A stretch of 64,000 nt of DNA. Origin: Dietzia sp. B32 (lineage in GTDB: Bacteria > Actinomycetota > Actinomycetes > Mycobacteriales > Mycobacteriaceae). Below are positions 25,786-34,909 of this stretch, one piece after another. A program made the translations under genes and the position numbers. Under the pieces are notes generated by a model. That model was not told the origin of the DNA, searched no databases, and worked only from the letters and a program-made list of their open reading frames with translations. Position 1 is the first letter of the stretch; each line of letters opens with the position of its first letter. The stretch spans positions 1-64,000 of the forward strand of contig NZ_CP093845.1 in assembly GCF_024732245.1 (NCBI RefSeq). Reading direction: 5' to 3'.

Positions 25786-27417
25786 ATGACCGAGAACACC
25801 GCGTCCACTCCCCTGTCGCCGGAACAGCTGCTGGCGATCTACGACGTCCCCGGCGCGAGCGCCGCGGAGTTCCTCTGTGACCGTCACGATCCCGACGCGG
25901 TGGCGTTCACCGTCATCGACCCGGACCTGTCCGGGCGCGACATCACCTACGGCGAGCTGCGGACCGAGAGCGAGAAGGTCGCCGCGGCGCTGGCCGAGCT
26001 CGGCGTGGGCGAGGGGGACCGGGTCGCGACGCTGATGTCCAAGTCCGCCGACCTGGTCTTCACCCTCATGGGCATCTGGCGCCTGGGCGCCGTGCACATG
26101 CCGTTGTTCACCGCGTTCGCGTGGCCGGCCATCGAGATGCGCATCACCGGCGGCGACGCCAGGGTGATCGTCTCCGATGCCGATCAGCGCGGCAAGCTCG
26201 AGAGCGTGTCCGTACCGGTCGTGGTCGCCGGGTTGTCGGACTGCCCCGAGGCCCGTGACGGTGACCTCGACCTGGCCACGATCACCGCCGCCCAGCAGCC
26301 CGGCCTCGCCGCCGCGGTCACCGGCCCGGACGCCGGCCTGGTCATGCTGTTCACCTCCGGCACCACCGGCACCCCGAAGGGCGTCGTCGTGCCGGTGCGC
26401 GCCCTGGCCGCGTTCCACCAGTACATCGAGACCGGCCTGGACGTGCGGGCCGACGACGTGTTCTGGAACGGCGCCGACCCGGGCTGGGCCTACGGCCTGT
26501 ACTACGGGATCCTCGGGCCGCTGGCGGTGGGGCGCCGGAGCCTGCTGCTGCACGCCCGCTACAGCCCGGAACTCGCCTTCGCTGTGCTGCAGTTCTTCCA
26601 CGTCACCAACTTCGCGGCCGCGCCGACGGTCTACCGCACCATGCGGGCCAAGCGGGACATCGCGCCGGCCGACGTCAAGCTCCGCCGCGCATCGGCCGCC
26701 GGTGAGCCGCTCACCCCCGAGGTGATCGAGTGGTCGACCGAGCAGTTCGGCGTCGAGGTGCGCGACCAGTACGGCCAGACCGAGCACGGCATGTTCATCA
26801 TCAACCCCTGGCACGATTCGCTGCGCGAGGACGTCCGTCCGGGTTCGATGGGCGTGCCGTTGCCGGGCTGGTCCTGCACCGTGCTCGCCGCCGACGCCGA
26901 CGAGCCCGCCCCCGTGGGCGAGCTGGGCCGCGTGGCGATCGACGTGCCCGCCAGCCCCCTCATGTGGTTCACCGGTTACCACCAGGCCCCGGAGAAGACC
27001 GCCGAGCGGTTCAGCCCGGACGGACGCTGGTACTACACCGGCGACGCCGCCAAGCTCGACGCCGACGGCCACTTCTACTTCTCGAGCCGCGACGACGACG
27101 TCATCATCATGTCCGGGTACCGCATCGGCCCGTTCGACGTGGAGTCCGTCCTGGCCAAGCACCCCGACGTGCTCGAGTCGGCGGTCATCGGCGTGCCCGA
27201 CGAGCTGGCCGGCGAGGTGCTGGAGGCGTACGTGGTGCTGCGCGACGGCGTGGAGGGCGGCCCGGAGGCCGAGGCCGGGCTGCAGAAGTGGGTCAAGACG
27301 GAGTTCGCGGCCCACGCCTTCCCGCGCCGGATCCACTTCGTCCGCGAGCTGCCCAAGACCCCCTCGGGCAAGATCCAGCGGTTCCTGCTGCGCAAGGAGC
27401 GCGCCGGACAGGCCTGA
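25786..27417 (+). CDS. AMP-forming acyl-CoA synthetase (acetyl/medium-chain type)
   Basis: 543 residues. The P-loop LFTSGTTGTPKG, DQYGQTEHGM, YYTGDAAKLDADGHFYF, the hinge SGYRIGPFDVES and the catalytic Lys in PKTPSGKIQR are all present. This matches the acetyl-CoA synthetase-like branch of the ANL superfamily, which activates short or medium-chain acids. The ATG at 25786 has CAATCT six bases upstream and no Shine-Dalgarno, so it is probably leaderless. Pairing with the divergent acyl-CoA dehydrogenase suggests a fatty-acid activation and oxidation role. Confidence 0.93.
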   Translation: MTENTASTPLSPEQLLAIYDVPGASAAEFLCDRHDPDAVAFTVIDPDLSGRDITYGELRTESEKVAAALAELGVGEGDRVATLMSKSADLVFTLMGIWRLGAVHMPLFTAFAWPAIEMRITGGDARVIVSDADQRGKLESVSVPVVVAGLSDCPEARDGDLDLATITAAQQPGLAAAVTGPDAGLVMLFTSGTTGTPKGVVVPVRALAAFHQYIETGLDVRADDVFWNGADPGWAYGLYYGILGPLAVGRRSLLLHARYSPELAFAVLQFFHVTNFAAAPTVYRTMRAKRDIAPADVKLRRASAAGEPLTPEVIEWSTEQFGVEVRDQYGQTEHGMFIINPWHDSLREDVRPGSMGVPLPGWSCTVLAADADEPAPVGELGRVAIDVPASPLMWFTGYHQAPEKTAERFSPDGRWYYTGDAAKLDADGHFYFSSRDDDVIIMSGYRIGPFDVESVLAKHPDVLESAVIGVPDELAGEVLEAYVVLRDGVEGGPEAEAGLQKWVKTEFAAHAFPRRIHFVRELPKTPSGKIQRFLLRKERAGQA

Positions 27418-27468
27418 GGCGGCCCGCGCCGCACGCTGCCACCGGCGGCTCCGCCCCGACCGAACGCG

Positions 27469-27506
27469 GTGAACGCGGTTCACACACCCCGTGACGGGTC
27501 TACCCT
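27469..27506 (+). promoter_or_regulatory. Promoter with inverted repeat for the GH43-like gene
   Basis: GTGAAC-GCG-GTTCAC (27469-27483) overlaps TTCACA (27479-27484), a -35-like element 16 bases before TACCCT (27501-27506). The ATG follows six bases later, so the transcript is probably leaderless and under repression by an unknown factor. GAACGCGGT is also directly repeated at 27462 and 27471. Confidence 0.5.
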
Positions 27507-27512
27507 CAGCAC

Positions 27513-28967
27513 ATGAAACCGGCGGCGGCTGCCCGTGCTCTCGTGTCCGCGGCGCTCGTCGTCGTCGTCCCTATCGCCTCGGCGACCCTCGCGGCGACGG
27601 CGGCGGCCAACCCGGTGATCTCCTCGGTCGCCCCCGACCCCTCCGTGCAGCGCGGGGCCGACGGGGCTTTCCACGTCCACGCGACCTCCGACGACTGGGG
27701 CGACGGTGCCGGGCGCCGGCTCATCCCGCACTTCCGGTCCTTCGACCTGGTGGAGTGGGAGTACGTGGGTGACGCGTTCGCCGCCCCGCCCGCGTGGGCC
27801 CCGTCCGGCTCGTTCCTGTGGGCGCCCGACGTGCACCTCACCGCCACGGGCGCCGTCATGTACTACACGACCGGGGGCCCAGCGCCCTGTATCGGCCGGG
27901 CCACCGCGCCCGACATCGGGGGCCCGTGGGCGCACGATCCGGCGCCGATTGTCTGCCACGGTGCCCCGGAGCCGTATCAGGACCTGGACCCGATGGACCC
28001 CGAGGTCGTGGTCACCGACGCCGGCCCGGTGATGCTCATGGGGAACTTCGAGGGCATCCACGCGGTGCCGATGAACGCCACCGGCACAGCGCTGGACGGC
28101 GACCCCGTGCTCGTCGCCGGCACAGGCGTGGAGGCCCCGGCCGTGGTCACCCGTCAGGGGCGCACGCACCTGTTCACCAGTGCCGGGCTGTGTTGCGACG
28201 GGGAGGCCTCGCAGTACCGCGTGCTGGGTGGCCGCGCCGACGGACTGTTCGGACCGTACGAGGACAGGGCCGGGCGCCCGTTGGTGCAGGCGCCGGGCGA
28301 GCCCCTTCCCGGTGACGTCATCCTGCGCGGTGACGCCGACTGGGTGGGCCCGGGGCACGTGGACGTGGCCACCGACGACGCCGGCCGGGACTGGATGCTC
28401 TACCACGCCGCGCCGCGCGGCAGCGCCGTGCTGCCCAGCGGCGTGCAGCGGCGCTACATGATGCTCGACCGGCTGGACTGGGTGGGCGGCTGGCCGGTCG
28501 TCGGGGACGGGACCCCGTCGGAGTCGAGGCCCACCGATCCGGTGGTGGCGCTCCCCGTCCGCCTCACCGCGGTGGGGGAGGCGTCGCTGCGACAGGGCGA
28601 CGACGGCGAGGTGCTCGACCTCTCGGTGCGGGTCGCCTCCACCGGTTCCGCGTACTCCGGCGAGGTCCGTGTCACCATCACCGGTCCGGACAAGCGGCGG
28701 CTCGAACTGCCGATCGTCACCGACGCCGGGGACCTGCCGGCCGTCCCGGTGAGCGTGGGCGCCGGGGCGTCGGTGGACCGCCCGCTGACGCTCCGGCCGG
28801 CCGCGCCGCTCGCCCCGGGCCGCCACGAACTCGTGGTCTCGATCGGGGCCGTCGGCGGCGCGGCGCAGGAGCTGGCGGTGTTCGGCCTCGAGGTCGCTCC
28901 GGACGGCAGCCTGTCGCTCGGGTCCGGCGCACTCGGATCCGTTCCGATCGGATCGTCGGGCTCCTGA
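27513..28967 (+). CDS. Secreted glycoside hydrolase family 43-like protein
   Basis: 484 residues. A signal peptide covers about 1-32 (hydrophobic core 10-28, ending AAAN). The five-bladed propeller region to about 340 keeps the GH43 catalytic set: Asp42 in APDPSV, Asp162 in DPMDPEVVV and Glu207 in VEAPAVV, plus WAPDVH (103-108) and GPGHVDVATD. GH43 enzymes hydrolyse arabinans, xylans or arabinofuranosides. A C-terminal beta-sandwich-like region (about 345-484) is Gly/Ser-rich at its end. A role on the arabinan of its own envelope or on external polysaccharide is inference. Confidence 0.8.
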   Translation: MKPAAAARALVSAALVVVVPIASATLAATAAANPVISSVAPDPSVQRGADGAFHVHATSDDWGDGAGRRLIPHFRSFDLVEWEYVGDAFAAPPAWAPSGSFLWAPDVHLTATGAVMYYTTGGPAPCIGRATAPDIGGPWAHDPAPIVCHGAPEPYQDLDPMDPEVVVTDAGPVMLMGNFEGIHAVPMNATGTALDGDPVLVAGTGVEAPAVVTRQGRTHLFTSAGLCCDGEASQYRVLGGRADGLFGPYEDRAGRPLVQAPGEPLPGDVILRGDADWVGPGHVDVATDDAGRDWMLYHAAPRGSAVLPSGVQRRYMMLDRLDWVGGWPVVGDGTPSESRPTDPVVALPVRLTAVGEASLRQGDDGEVLDLSVRVASTGSAYSGEVRVTITGPDKRRLELPIVTDAGDLPAVPVSVGAGASVDRPLTLRPAAPLAPGRHELVVSIGAVGGAAQELAVFGLEVAPDGSLSLGSGALGSVPIGSSGS

Positions 28968-29056
28968 TCGGATGTGAGGCCGCCTTCCCGGGGTTACCGT
29001 GATCGCCAGAGCACCCCGCCGGTGGGCGTCGGGGTGACCGGCGGAGGGAGTGGGCC

Positions 29057-30724
29057 ATGACCGGCGGGGGCACGGACGCGGGCGGCACAGACGACCGCAG
29101 GATCGTGATGGCACCGCACCTGAGGGGTCTGGAGCCGGACCCCGACCGCGGGATGGAGATCGACCAGAAGTCACCCGGCGAACTCGACCCCGCGGTGCCG
29201 CGGGGCGAGTTCATCCGCAGCGTGATCGGCACCGTCGCCGGGCTGGCGGCGGCCGCGCTCGTGTACCTGGTCATGCCGGGCGATCTCGAACACAACGCGC
29301 GCCTCACCGCGGCGGTCGCCGTGCTCCTGGGCATCTGGTGGATGACCGAGTGCATCCCCATCCCCGCCACCGCGTTGGTGCCGCTCATCGTCTTCCCCGT
29401 CCTGGGTGAGGACGTCTCGGTCAACGACGTGGGCGCCGAGTACGGCAACAACATCATCTTCCTGTTCATGGGTGGCTTCCTCATCGCGATCGCCATGCAG
29501 CGCTGGAACCTGCACCGGCGGATAGCGCTGCTCACGGTGCGCGCGATGGGTACCCGGTCGACGCGCGTGGTGGCCGGGTTCATGATCGCCACCGGGTTCC
29601 TGAGCATGTGGGTGTCCAACACGGCCACGGCGGTGATGATGCTCCCGATCGGGGTGTCGGTGCTGATGCTCGCCTCCGAGCTCGGTGGTGGCGGGGGGAG
29701 GGGTGACGACGGCGAGGACGCGATGCCCCGGATGGACGCCTCGTCCGATCCGAATTCCGACGAGGTGAAGGAAGCGGTGATCCGGTCGAATTTCGGCACC
29801 GCGCTGATGCTGGGCATCGCCTACGCGGCGTCGGTCGGATCCCTGGCCACGATCATCGGCACCCCGCCCAACACCCTGCTCGCCGGGTACCTCGAGCGGG
29901 AGCACGACATCCTGCTGGGCTTCGGCCGGTGGATGCTGGTCGGTCTGCCGCTGGCCGTGGTCATGCTCGTGTTCACCTGGTTCCTGCTCACCAAGGTGCT
30001 GTTCCGGCCCGAGATGGACGAGATCCCCGGCGGCCGGAAGCTGTTCAACGACGAACTGGGCAAACTCGGCCCGACCTCGTCCGGCGAGCGCCGGGTCCTG
30101 GCGGTGTTCGTCGCGGCGGCGGTCGCCTGGGTGGCCGTGCCCCTGGTGTGGGAGGACCCTCCCATCTCGGATGCCGGCATCGCGCTCGCCGCCGGGCTCC
30201 TGCTGTTCCTGCTGCCGGCCGGGACGAAGCGTGGGGTGAGGCTGCTCACCTGGGATGCGGCCCTGGAACTGCCGTGGGGAGTGCTGCTGCTCTTCGGCGG
30301 TGGCCTGGCGCTGTCCGCGCAGTTCTCCGGCTCCGGGCTCACCGGGTGGATTGGCGAGCAGGCCGGGGCGCTGGGAGGCCTGCCGATCATCCTGCTGGTC
30401 ATCGTGGCCGCGGGCGGGATCCTGCTCCTCACCGAGCTGACCAGCAACACCGCCACCGCGGCGACGTTCCTGCCCGTGGCCGGCGGCGTCGCCCTGGGTC
30501 TCGACCTGGACCCGATGCTGCTCGCCGTGCCGGTCGCGCTCGCCGCCACGTGCGCCTTCATGCTCCCGGTTGCGACGCCGCCCAACGCCATCGCCTACGG
30601 CTCGGGTTACGTGACGATCGGGCAGATGATCCGCGGCGGGATCTGGCTCAACCTGTTCGGGCTGATCGCCATCACCGCGGTGACCATGACGCTGCTGGTG
30701 TGGGTTTTCGGCTTGACCGTCTGA
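29057..30724 (+). CDS. SLC13/DASS-family sodium-coupled anion transporter
   Basis: 555 residues with about 12 membrane segments after a 50-residue cytoplasmic N-terminus. The two DASS signature hairpins SNTATAVMMLPI (about 187) and TSNTATAATFLPV (about 462) bind substrate and sodium; GTPPNTLLAGY and ATPPNAIAYGSG are the paired follow-on motifs. Substrates in the family are C4-dicarboxylates, citrate, sulfate or phosphate; the specificity here is unknown. A GGAGGGAG lies before the ATG. An inverted repeat overlaps the stop codon. Confidence 0.93.
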   Translation: MTGGGTDAGGTDDRRIVMAPHLRGLEPDPDRGMEIDQKSPGELDPAVPRGEFIRSVIGTVAGLAAAALVYLVMPGDLEHNARLTAAVAVLLGIWWMTECIPIPATALVPLIVFPVLGEDVSVNDVGAEYGNNIIFLFMGGFLIAIAMQRWNLHRRIALLTVRAMGTRSTRVVAGFMIATGFLSMWVSNTATAVMMLPIGVSVLMLASELGGGGGRGDDGEDAMPRMDASSDPNSDEVKEAVIRSNFGTALMLGIAYAASVGSLATIIGTPPNTLLAGYLEREHDILLGFGRWMLVGLPLAVVMLVFTWFLLTKVLFRPEMDEIPGGRKLFNDELGKLGPTSSGERRVLAVFVAAAVAWVAVPLVWEDPPISDAGIALAAGLLLFLLPAGTKRGVRLLTWDAALELPWGVLLLFGGGLALSAQFSGSGLTGWIGEQAGALGGLPIILLVIVAAGGILLLTELTSNTATAATFLPVAGGVALGLDLDPMLLAVPVALAATCAFMLPVATPPNAIAYGSGYVTIGQMIRGGIWLNLFGLIAITAVTMTLLVWVFGLTV

Positions 30725-30745
30725 CCGTCTGACGGTCTGACGGTC
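30715..30745. terminator. 15-bp inverted repeat overlapping the transporter stop codon
   Basis: GACCGTCTGACCGTC (30715-30729) and GACGGTCTGACGGTC (30731-30745) are complementary at 14 of 15 positions around a single T. Each arm is itself a doubled 8-base unit (GACCGTCT/GACGGTCT). It may terminate the transporter mRNA, or be an operator just 33 bases before the aminotransferase gene. Confidence 0.55.
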
Positions 30746-30777
30746 TGGCGGTCCGACCGGCGCGATAGCGTCGGGGC

Positions 30778-31953
30778 ATGTCCGTCGCACGTGAACCCTC
30801 CCGCCGTTCGGCCGTCGAGCCGTTCCACGTCATGAGCGTCCTCGCCGCAGCAGCGCGGCGGCAGGAGACGCACGGGGACGTCATCTCGCTGTGCGCGGGG
30901 CAGCCCTCGACCCCGGCCCCCGGCCCCGTGCTGGCGGCCGCGCGCCACGCCCTGGACACCGAGATCCTCGGCTACACCGAGGCGCTGGGCATCCGGCCGC
31001 TGCGCGAGGCGATCGCGGGGTACCACCGGCGACGGGACGGGGTGGACGTGACGGCCGACGACGTCGTCGTCACCACCGGCTCCTCGGGCGGCTTCACCGT
31101 CCTGTTCCTCGCGGCATTCGACCCCGGCGACACCGTCGTCATGGCGCGCCCCGGGTACCCCGCCTACCGCAACACGCTCCAGGCGCTGGGGTGCCGGGTC
31201 CACGAGATCGCCTGCGGCCACGAGACCCGGTACCAACCCACCGTCGCGCAACTCGAGGCGGTGACGGCCGAGCTGGGGCACGCCCCGGCCGGCCTCATCG
31301 TGGCCAGCCCCGCCAACCCCACCGGCACCATCATCGACGCGGACGAACTCGAGGCCCTCGCGCGCTGGTGCGAGGCCCACGGCACGCTGCTCATCAGCGA
31401 CGAGATCTACCACGGCGTCACCTACGGCCGCCGGTGCGCGAGCGCGTGGCAGACCAGCCGCGAGGCCGTGGTGATGGGCTCGGTGTCCAAGTACTTCTCC
31501 ATGACCGGCTGGCGGATCGGCTGGATGCTGCTGCCGGAGTACCTGCGGGACCCCGTGGACCGGTTGATCGGCAATCTCACCATCTGTCCGCCCGCCGACG
31601 CCCAGTTCGCCGCCGTGGCAGCGTTTACCGAGGCCTCCGCCGCGGAGCTGGACGGCCACGTGGAGCGGTACGCCCGCAACCGCGATCTCGTGCTGCGTCG
31701 GCTGGGGGAGCTGGGCGTGGGGGAGATCGCCCCGCCCGATGGCGCGTTCTACGCGTACTTCGACGCCTCACGCTGGACCGACGACTCGGTGGCGTGGTGC
31801 GCCGAGGTGCTCGAACGGACCGGGGTCGCGTTGACGCCGGGCGTGGACTTCGACACCGTCGACGGCCGCCACACCGTCCGGCTGAGCTTCGCCGGCGGCA
31901 CCGAGGAGATCGCCGAGGCCTTGGACCGGCTGGAGGCCGTGCTCGCCCCGTAG
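30778..31953 (+). CDS. PLP-dependent aminotransferase, class I/II
   Basis: 391 residues, fold type I. PLP-binding motifs: NPTG at 180-183, DEIYHG at 208-213 and SVSKYFSMTGWRIG with Schiff-base Lys238. The sequence resembles the aspartate/aromatic aminotransferase branch; the substrate is not certain. TAGCGT lies six bases before the ATG, consistent with a leaderless start. It stands alone upstream of a tiny gene and purB. Confidence 0.92.
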   Translation: MSVAREPSRRSAVEPFHVMSVLAAAARRQETHGDVISLCAGQPSTPAPGPVLAAARHALDTEILGYTEALGIRPLREAIAGYHRRRDGVDVTADDVVVTTGSSGGFTVLFLAAFDPGDTVVMARPGYPAYRNTLQALGCRVHEIACGHETRYQPTVAQLEAVTAELGHAPAGLIVASPANPTGTIIDADELEALARWCEAHGTLLISDEIYHGVTYGRRCASAWQTSREAVVMGSVSKYFSMTGWRIGWMLLPEYLRDPVDRLIGNLTICPPADAQFAAVAAFTEASAAELDGHVERYARNRDLVLRRLGELGVGEIAPPDGAFYAYFDASRWTDDSVAWCAEVLERTGVALTPGVDFDTVDGRHTVRLSFAGGTEEIAEALDRLEAVLAP

Positions 31954-32016
31954 CCGCGGGTCCGGCCGCCGTGGGAACCTCCCCCGTGGGAGGCCGACGA
32001 GCGCTACCGTCGGCGC

Positions 32017-32160
32017 ATGGGTTCCGTCGAGATCATCACCGGCATCGTCTACTTCACCCGGCCGTGGCTGCTGCTGCAGGCCCCGCTCACGGTGGAGCAG
32101 GTCTACCTCAACGCCCGTGAGATCCTCGCCGGGTCCACCGGTGGCTCGATGATCTCCTGA
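32017..32160 (+). CDS. 47-residue small hydrophobic protein
   Basis: Reading frame of 47 residues, MGSVEIITGIVYFTRPWLLL at its start and AGSTGGSMIS at its end. It has a central amphipathic or hydrophobic stretch and no signal peptide. TACCGT lies six bases before the ATG, the same leaderless promoter spacing as its neighbours, and codon third positions are GC-rich as in real genes. The TGA is 22 bases before the purB start. No homologue is recognised; function unknown. Confidence 0.5.
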   Translation: MGSVEIITGIVYFTRPWLLLQAPLTVEQVYLNAREILAGSTGGSMIS

Positions 32161-32182
32161 CCGGGCTGCGATACTGGGGAGC

Positions 32183-33622
32183 GTGACCGCCCAGAACAGC
32201 AAGCCCCGCATTTCCAACGTCCTCGCCTCGCGCTACGCGAGCGCCGACCTGGCCACGCTGTGGTCCGCCGAGCACAAGATCGTGCTCGAGCGGCAGCTGT
32301 GGATCGCGGTGATGCGCGCCCAGCGCGACCTGGGGATCGACGTCCCCGACGGCGTGATCGAGGACTACGAGGCGGTGATCGACCGTGTGGACCTCGGCTC
32401 GATCGCCGAGCGTGAGCGCGTCACCCGGCACGACGTCAAGGCCCGCATCGAGGAGTTCAACGACCTCGCCGGACACGAGCACATCCACAAGGGCATGACG
32501 AGCCGCGACCTCACCGAGAACGTCGAGCAGCTCCAGGTGGTGCGGTCCCTCGAGCTCGTCCGCGACCGGGGCGTCGCCGCGGTCCGGCGTCTGGCCGAGC
32601 ACGCCGTCGCCCACCGCGACACCGTGATGGCCGGGCGCAGCCACAACGTCGCCGCTCAGGCCACCACTCTGGGCAAGCGCTTCGCCTCCGCGGCGGACGA
32701 GCTGCTGGTCGCGCTCGAGCGGGTCGAGTCGCTGCTCGCCCGGTATCCCCTGCGCGGGATCAAGGGGCCCATGGGAACGGCGCAGGACATGCTCGACCTC
32801 CTCGGTGGCGACGCCGCCAAGATGTCCGAGCTCGAAGGTCGGATCGCGGAGCACCTCGGGTTCTCCCGCACGTTCGACTCGGTCGGCCAGGTCTACCCGC
32901 GGTCGTTGGACCACGAGGTGGTCTCGGCGTTGGTGCAGCTCGGCGCCGGCCCCTCGTCGTTGGCCCAGACCATCCGGCTCATGGCCGGGCACGAGCTGGT
33001 CACCGAGGGTTTCCAGCCGGGCCAGGTCGGCTCGTCCGCCATGCCGCACAAGATGAACACCCGCTCCTGCGAGCGCGTCAACGGTCTCCAGGTGGTGCTG
33101 CGCGGGTACGGCTCCATGGCGGCCGAGCTCGCGGGCGCGCAGTGGAACGAGGGCGACGTCTTCTGCTCCGTGGTGCGTCGCGTGGCGCTACCGGACGCGT
33201 TCTTCGCCCTGGGCGGCATGTTCGAGACGTTCCTGACCGTGCTGGACGAGTTCGGGGCGTACCCCGCGGTGATCGACAAGGAACTCCAGCGGTACCTGCC
33301 GTTCCTCGCCACCACCAAGGTCCTCATGGCCGCGGTGCGCGCCGGGGTCGGGCGTGAGGTCGCCCACGAGGCGATCAAGGAGAACGCGGTGGCCGTCGCT
33401 CTGGCCATGCGCGAGGAGGGGCGCGAACCCGATCTGCTGGACCGGCTCGCCGCCGACGACCGTCTTCCGCTGGATCGCGCCGCGCTGGAGGAGGCGCTGG
33501 CCGACCGGGCCGCGTTCGTCGGTGCCGCCGGTGGCCAGGTGGACGCGGTTGCGGCCCGCGTCGAGGCCCTCGTTGCCCGGCACCCGGAGGCCGCCGGTTA
33601 CGCCCCGGGCTCGATCCTCTGA
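32183..33622 (+). CDS. purB: Adenylosuccinate lyase, PurB
   Basis: 479 residues of the fumarase/aspartase superfamily, with the signature SSAMPHKMNTRSCERV around residues 284-299 and HKGMTSRDLTENVEQ near 99-113. It acts twice in purine synthesis: SAICAR to AICAR, and adenylosuccinate to AMP. GTG start with GGGGAG upstream and a GATACT 13 bases before it. It lies between purD and purC as in mycobacterial genomes. Confidence 0.97.
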   Translation: MTAQNSKPRISNVLASRYASADLATLWSAEHKIVLERQLWIAVMRAQRDLGIDVPDGVIEDYEAVIDRVDLGSIAERERVTRHDVKARIEEFNDLAGHEHIHKGMTSRDLTENVEQLQVVRSLELVRDRGVAAVRRLAEHAVAHRDTVMAGRSHNVAAQATTLGKRFASAADELLVALERVESLLARYPLRGIKGPMGTAQDMLDLLGGDAAKMSELEGRIAEHLGFSRTFDSVGQVYPRSLDHEVVSALVQLGAGPSSLAQTIRLMAGHELVTEGFQPGQVGSSAMPHKMNTRSCERVNGLQVVLRGYGSMAAELAGAQWNEGDVFCSVVRRVALPDAFFALGGMFETFLTVLDEFGAYPAVIDKELQRYLPFLATTKVLMAAVRAGVGREVAHEAIKENAVAVALAMREEGREPDLLDRLAADDRLPLDRAALEEALADRAAFVGAAGGQVDAVAARVEALVARHPEAAGYAPGSIL

Positions 33623-33722
33623 CACCCTCTCCGTAACCCACCGGGCCTCGCGCCCGATAGGTCCTGTACACCGACTGCAGCGGGGTTCTCCCGCCGCGGA
33701 GTGACAGGAAAGGACCACGGAT

Positions 33723-33920
33723 ATGGTCACCAGGCCCAGCGGCTCCCTCGGGGGCGCACTGTACGACGTGTTCGGGATGATCCAGGCCGGGCTCGCCACC
33801 GCCAGTTCGGCTGTCGGGATCGACCCGGGGGCGTTCATGCAGCAGTTCTACGTTCCGATCGCGTTCTCGCTGATGCCGCTCGGCGCGGGCAGCCTCATCC
33901 TGGACCAGCTCGGGATCTGA
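33723..33920 (+). CDS. 65-residue small hydrophobic protein
   Basis: 65 residues with a good AGGAAAGGA ribosome-binding site before the ATG. It has no signal peptide. Hydrophobic stretches fall at about 15-32 (YDVFGMIQAGLATASSAVG) and 44-64 (VPIAFSLMPLGAGSLILDQ). It stands alone between purB and a hydrolase gene. Its size and composition recall the short channel-forming peptides of corynebacterial cell walls, but no homology is shown. Function unknown. Confidence 0.62.
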   Translation: MVTRPSGSLGGALYDVFGMIQAGLATASSAVGIDPGAFMQQFYVPIAFSLMPLGAGSLILDQLGI

Positions 33921-33974
33921 GGCCCCGGCGCGATCGGCCTCTGCCCGGGGCGGGCCGGCACTAGTGTGGGTGCC

Positions 33975-34838
33975 ATGCGTCAGACCACGATCCCCGTCCC
34001 CGGCACCTCCGGTCTGCAGGCGACCGTGCACCATGCCGAGCAGCCCCGGGCGCTGCTGGTGCTCGTGCACGGATTCGGCGAGCACTCCGGCCGCTACGGG
34101 CGGACCATCCGTTTCCTCACGGACCGTGGCATCAGCGTGGCCACCTACGATCTGCGCGGACACGGCACGGCGCCCGGGCCGCGCGCCAAGGTGTCCGTCG
34201 AGACGCACATCCACGACAATCTGGCGGTCCGCGACGCGGTGGTGGAGTGGAGTCGTTCGGCCGAGGGCGACGGGGCGCAGTCCCTGCCCCGACTGCTGAT
34301 GGGGCATTCGATGGGCGGTCTGATCGCCGGGGAGTCCGCGCTCCGTCGGCCGTGGGACCTCAAGGGACTCATCCTCTCCTCGCCCGGTCTCGTCGTGGGG
34401 GAGGGGACCCCGGCACCGCTGCGCGCGGCGGCGCCCGTGATCGCTCGTCTCCTGCCGTTCCTGCCCGTCGAGAAGCTCGACCCGAACGACATCTCTCGGG
34501 TGCCCGAGTACGTGGCGAACTACACCTCCGACCCCCTGGTCCACCACAAGGGCGTGCCGGCACTGTCCGCGGGGACGATGCTCGCCGGCGGGCTCCGGCT
34601 CATCGAGCGCTCGAGAACGCTGAGGCTGCCGACGCTCGTCCTCAACGGTTCCGCCGACACCATCACCTATCCGTCCGGCGCACGCCGCTTCGCGCAGATC
34701 GCCGGCTCGGACCACGACCCGCGACCGGAGATCACCTACCGGGAGTTCGAGGGCGGCCGCCACGAGTTGTTCAACGACCTGTGCGCCGATGACGCGTACG
34801 CGGCGTTGGAGGAGTGGCTCGGGGCCCGCCTGGGCTGA
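33975..34838 (+). CDS. Alpha/beta hydrolase, monoacylglycerol lipase-like
   Basis: 287 residues. The oxyanion [10 protein letters not shown], nucleophile elbow GHSMGG (Ser112), an acidic residue in [11 protein letters not shown], and the His in [10 protein letters not shown] form a lysophospholipase/monoglyceride-lipase type catalytic triad. It probably hydrolyses mono- or di-acylglycerols, being cytoplasmic or membrane-associated without a signal peptide. The ATG at 33975 has TAGTGT seven bases upstream, so this start is preferred over the GTG at 33966. Confidence 0.9.
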   Translation: MRQTTIPVPGTSGLQATVHHAEQPRALLVLVHGFGEHSGRYGRTIRFLTDRGISVATYDLRGHGTAPGPRAKVSVETHIHDNLAVRDAVVEWSRSAEGDGAQSLPRLLMGHSMGGLIAGESALRRPWDLKGLILSSPGLVVGEGTPAPLRAAAPVIARLLPFLPVEKLDPNDISRVPEYVANYTSDPLVHHKGVPALSAGTMLAGGLRLIERSRTLRLPTLVLNGSADTITYPSGARRFAQIAGSDHDPRPEITYREFEGGRHELFNDLCADDAYAALEEWLGARLG

Positions 34839-34909
34839 GGTCGACCACGGACGGGTGGGGGTCCGACGGTCTCGACTCGGGACGTGGGCCTCCGGCTACT
34901 CTGGCCGTC

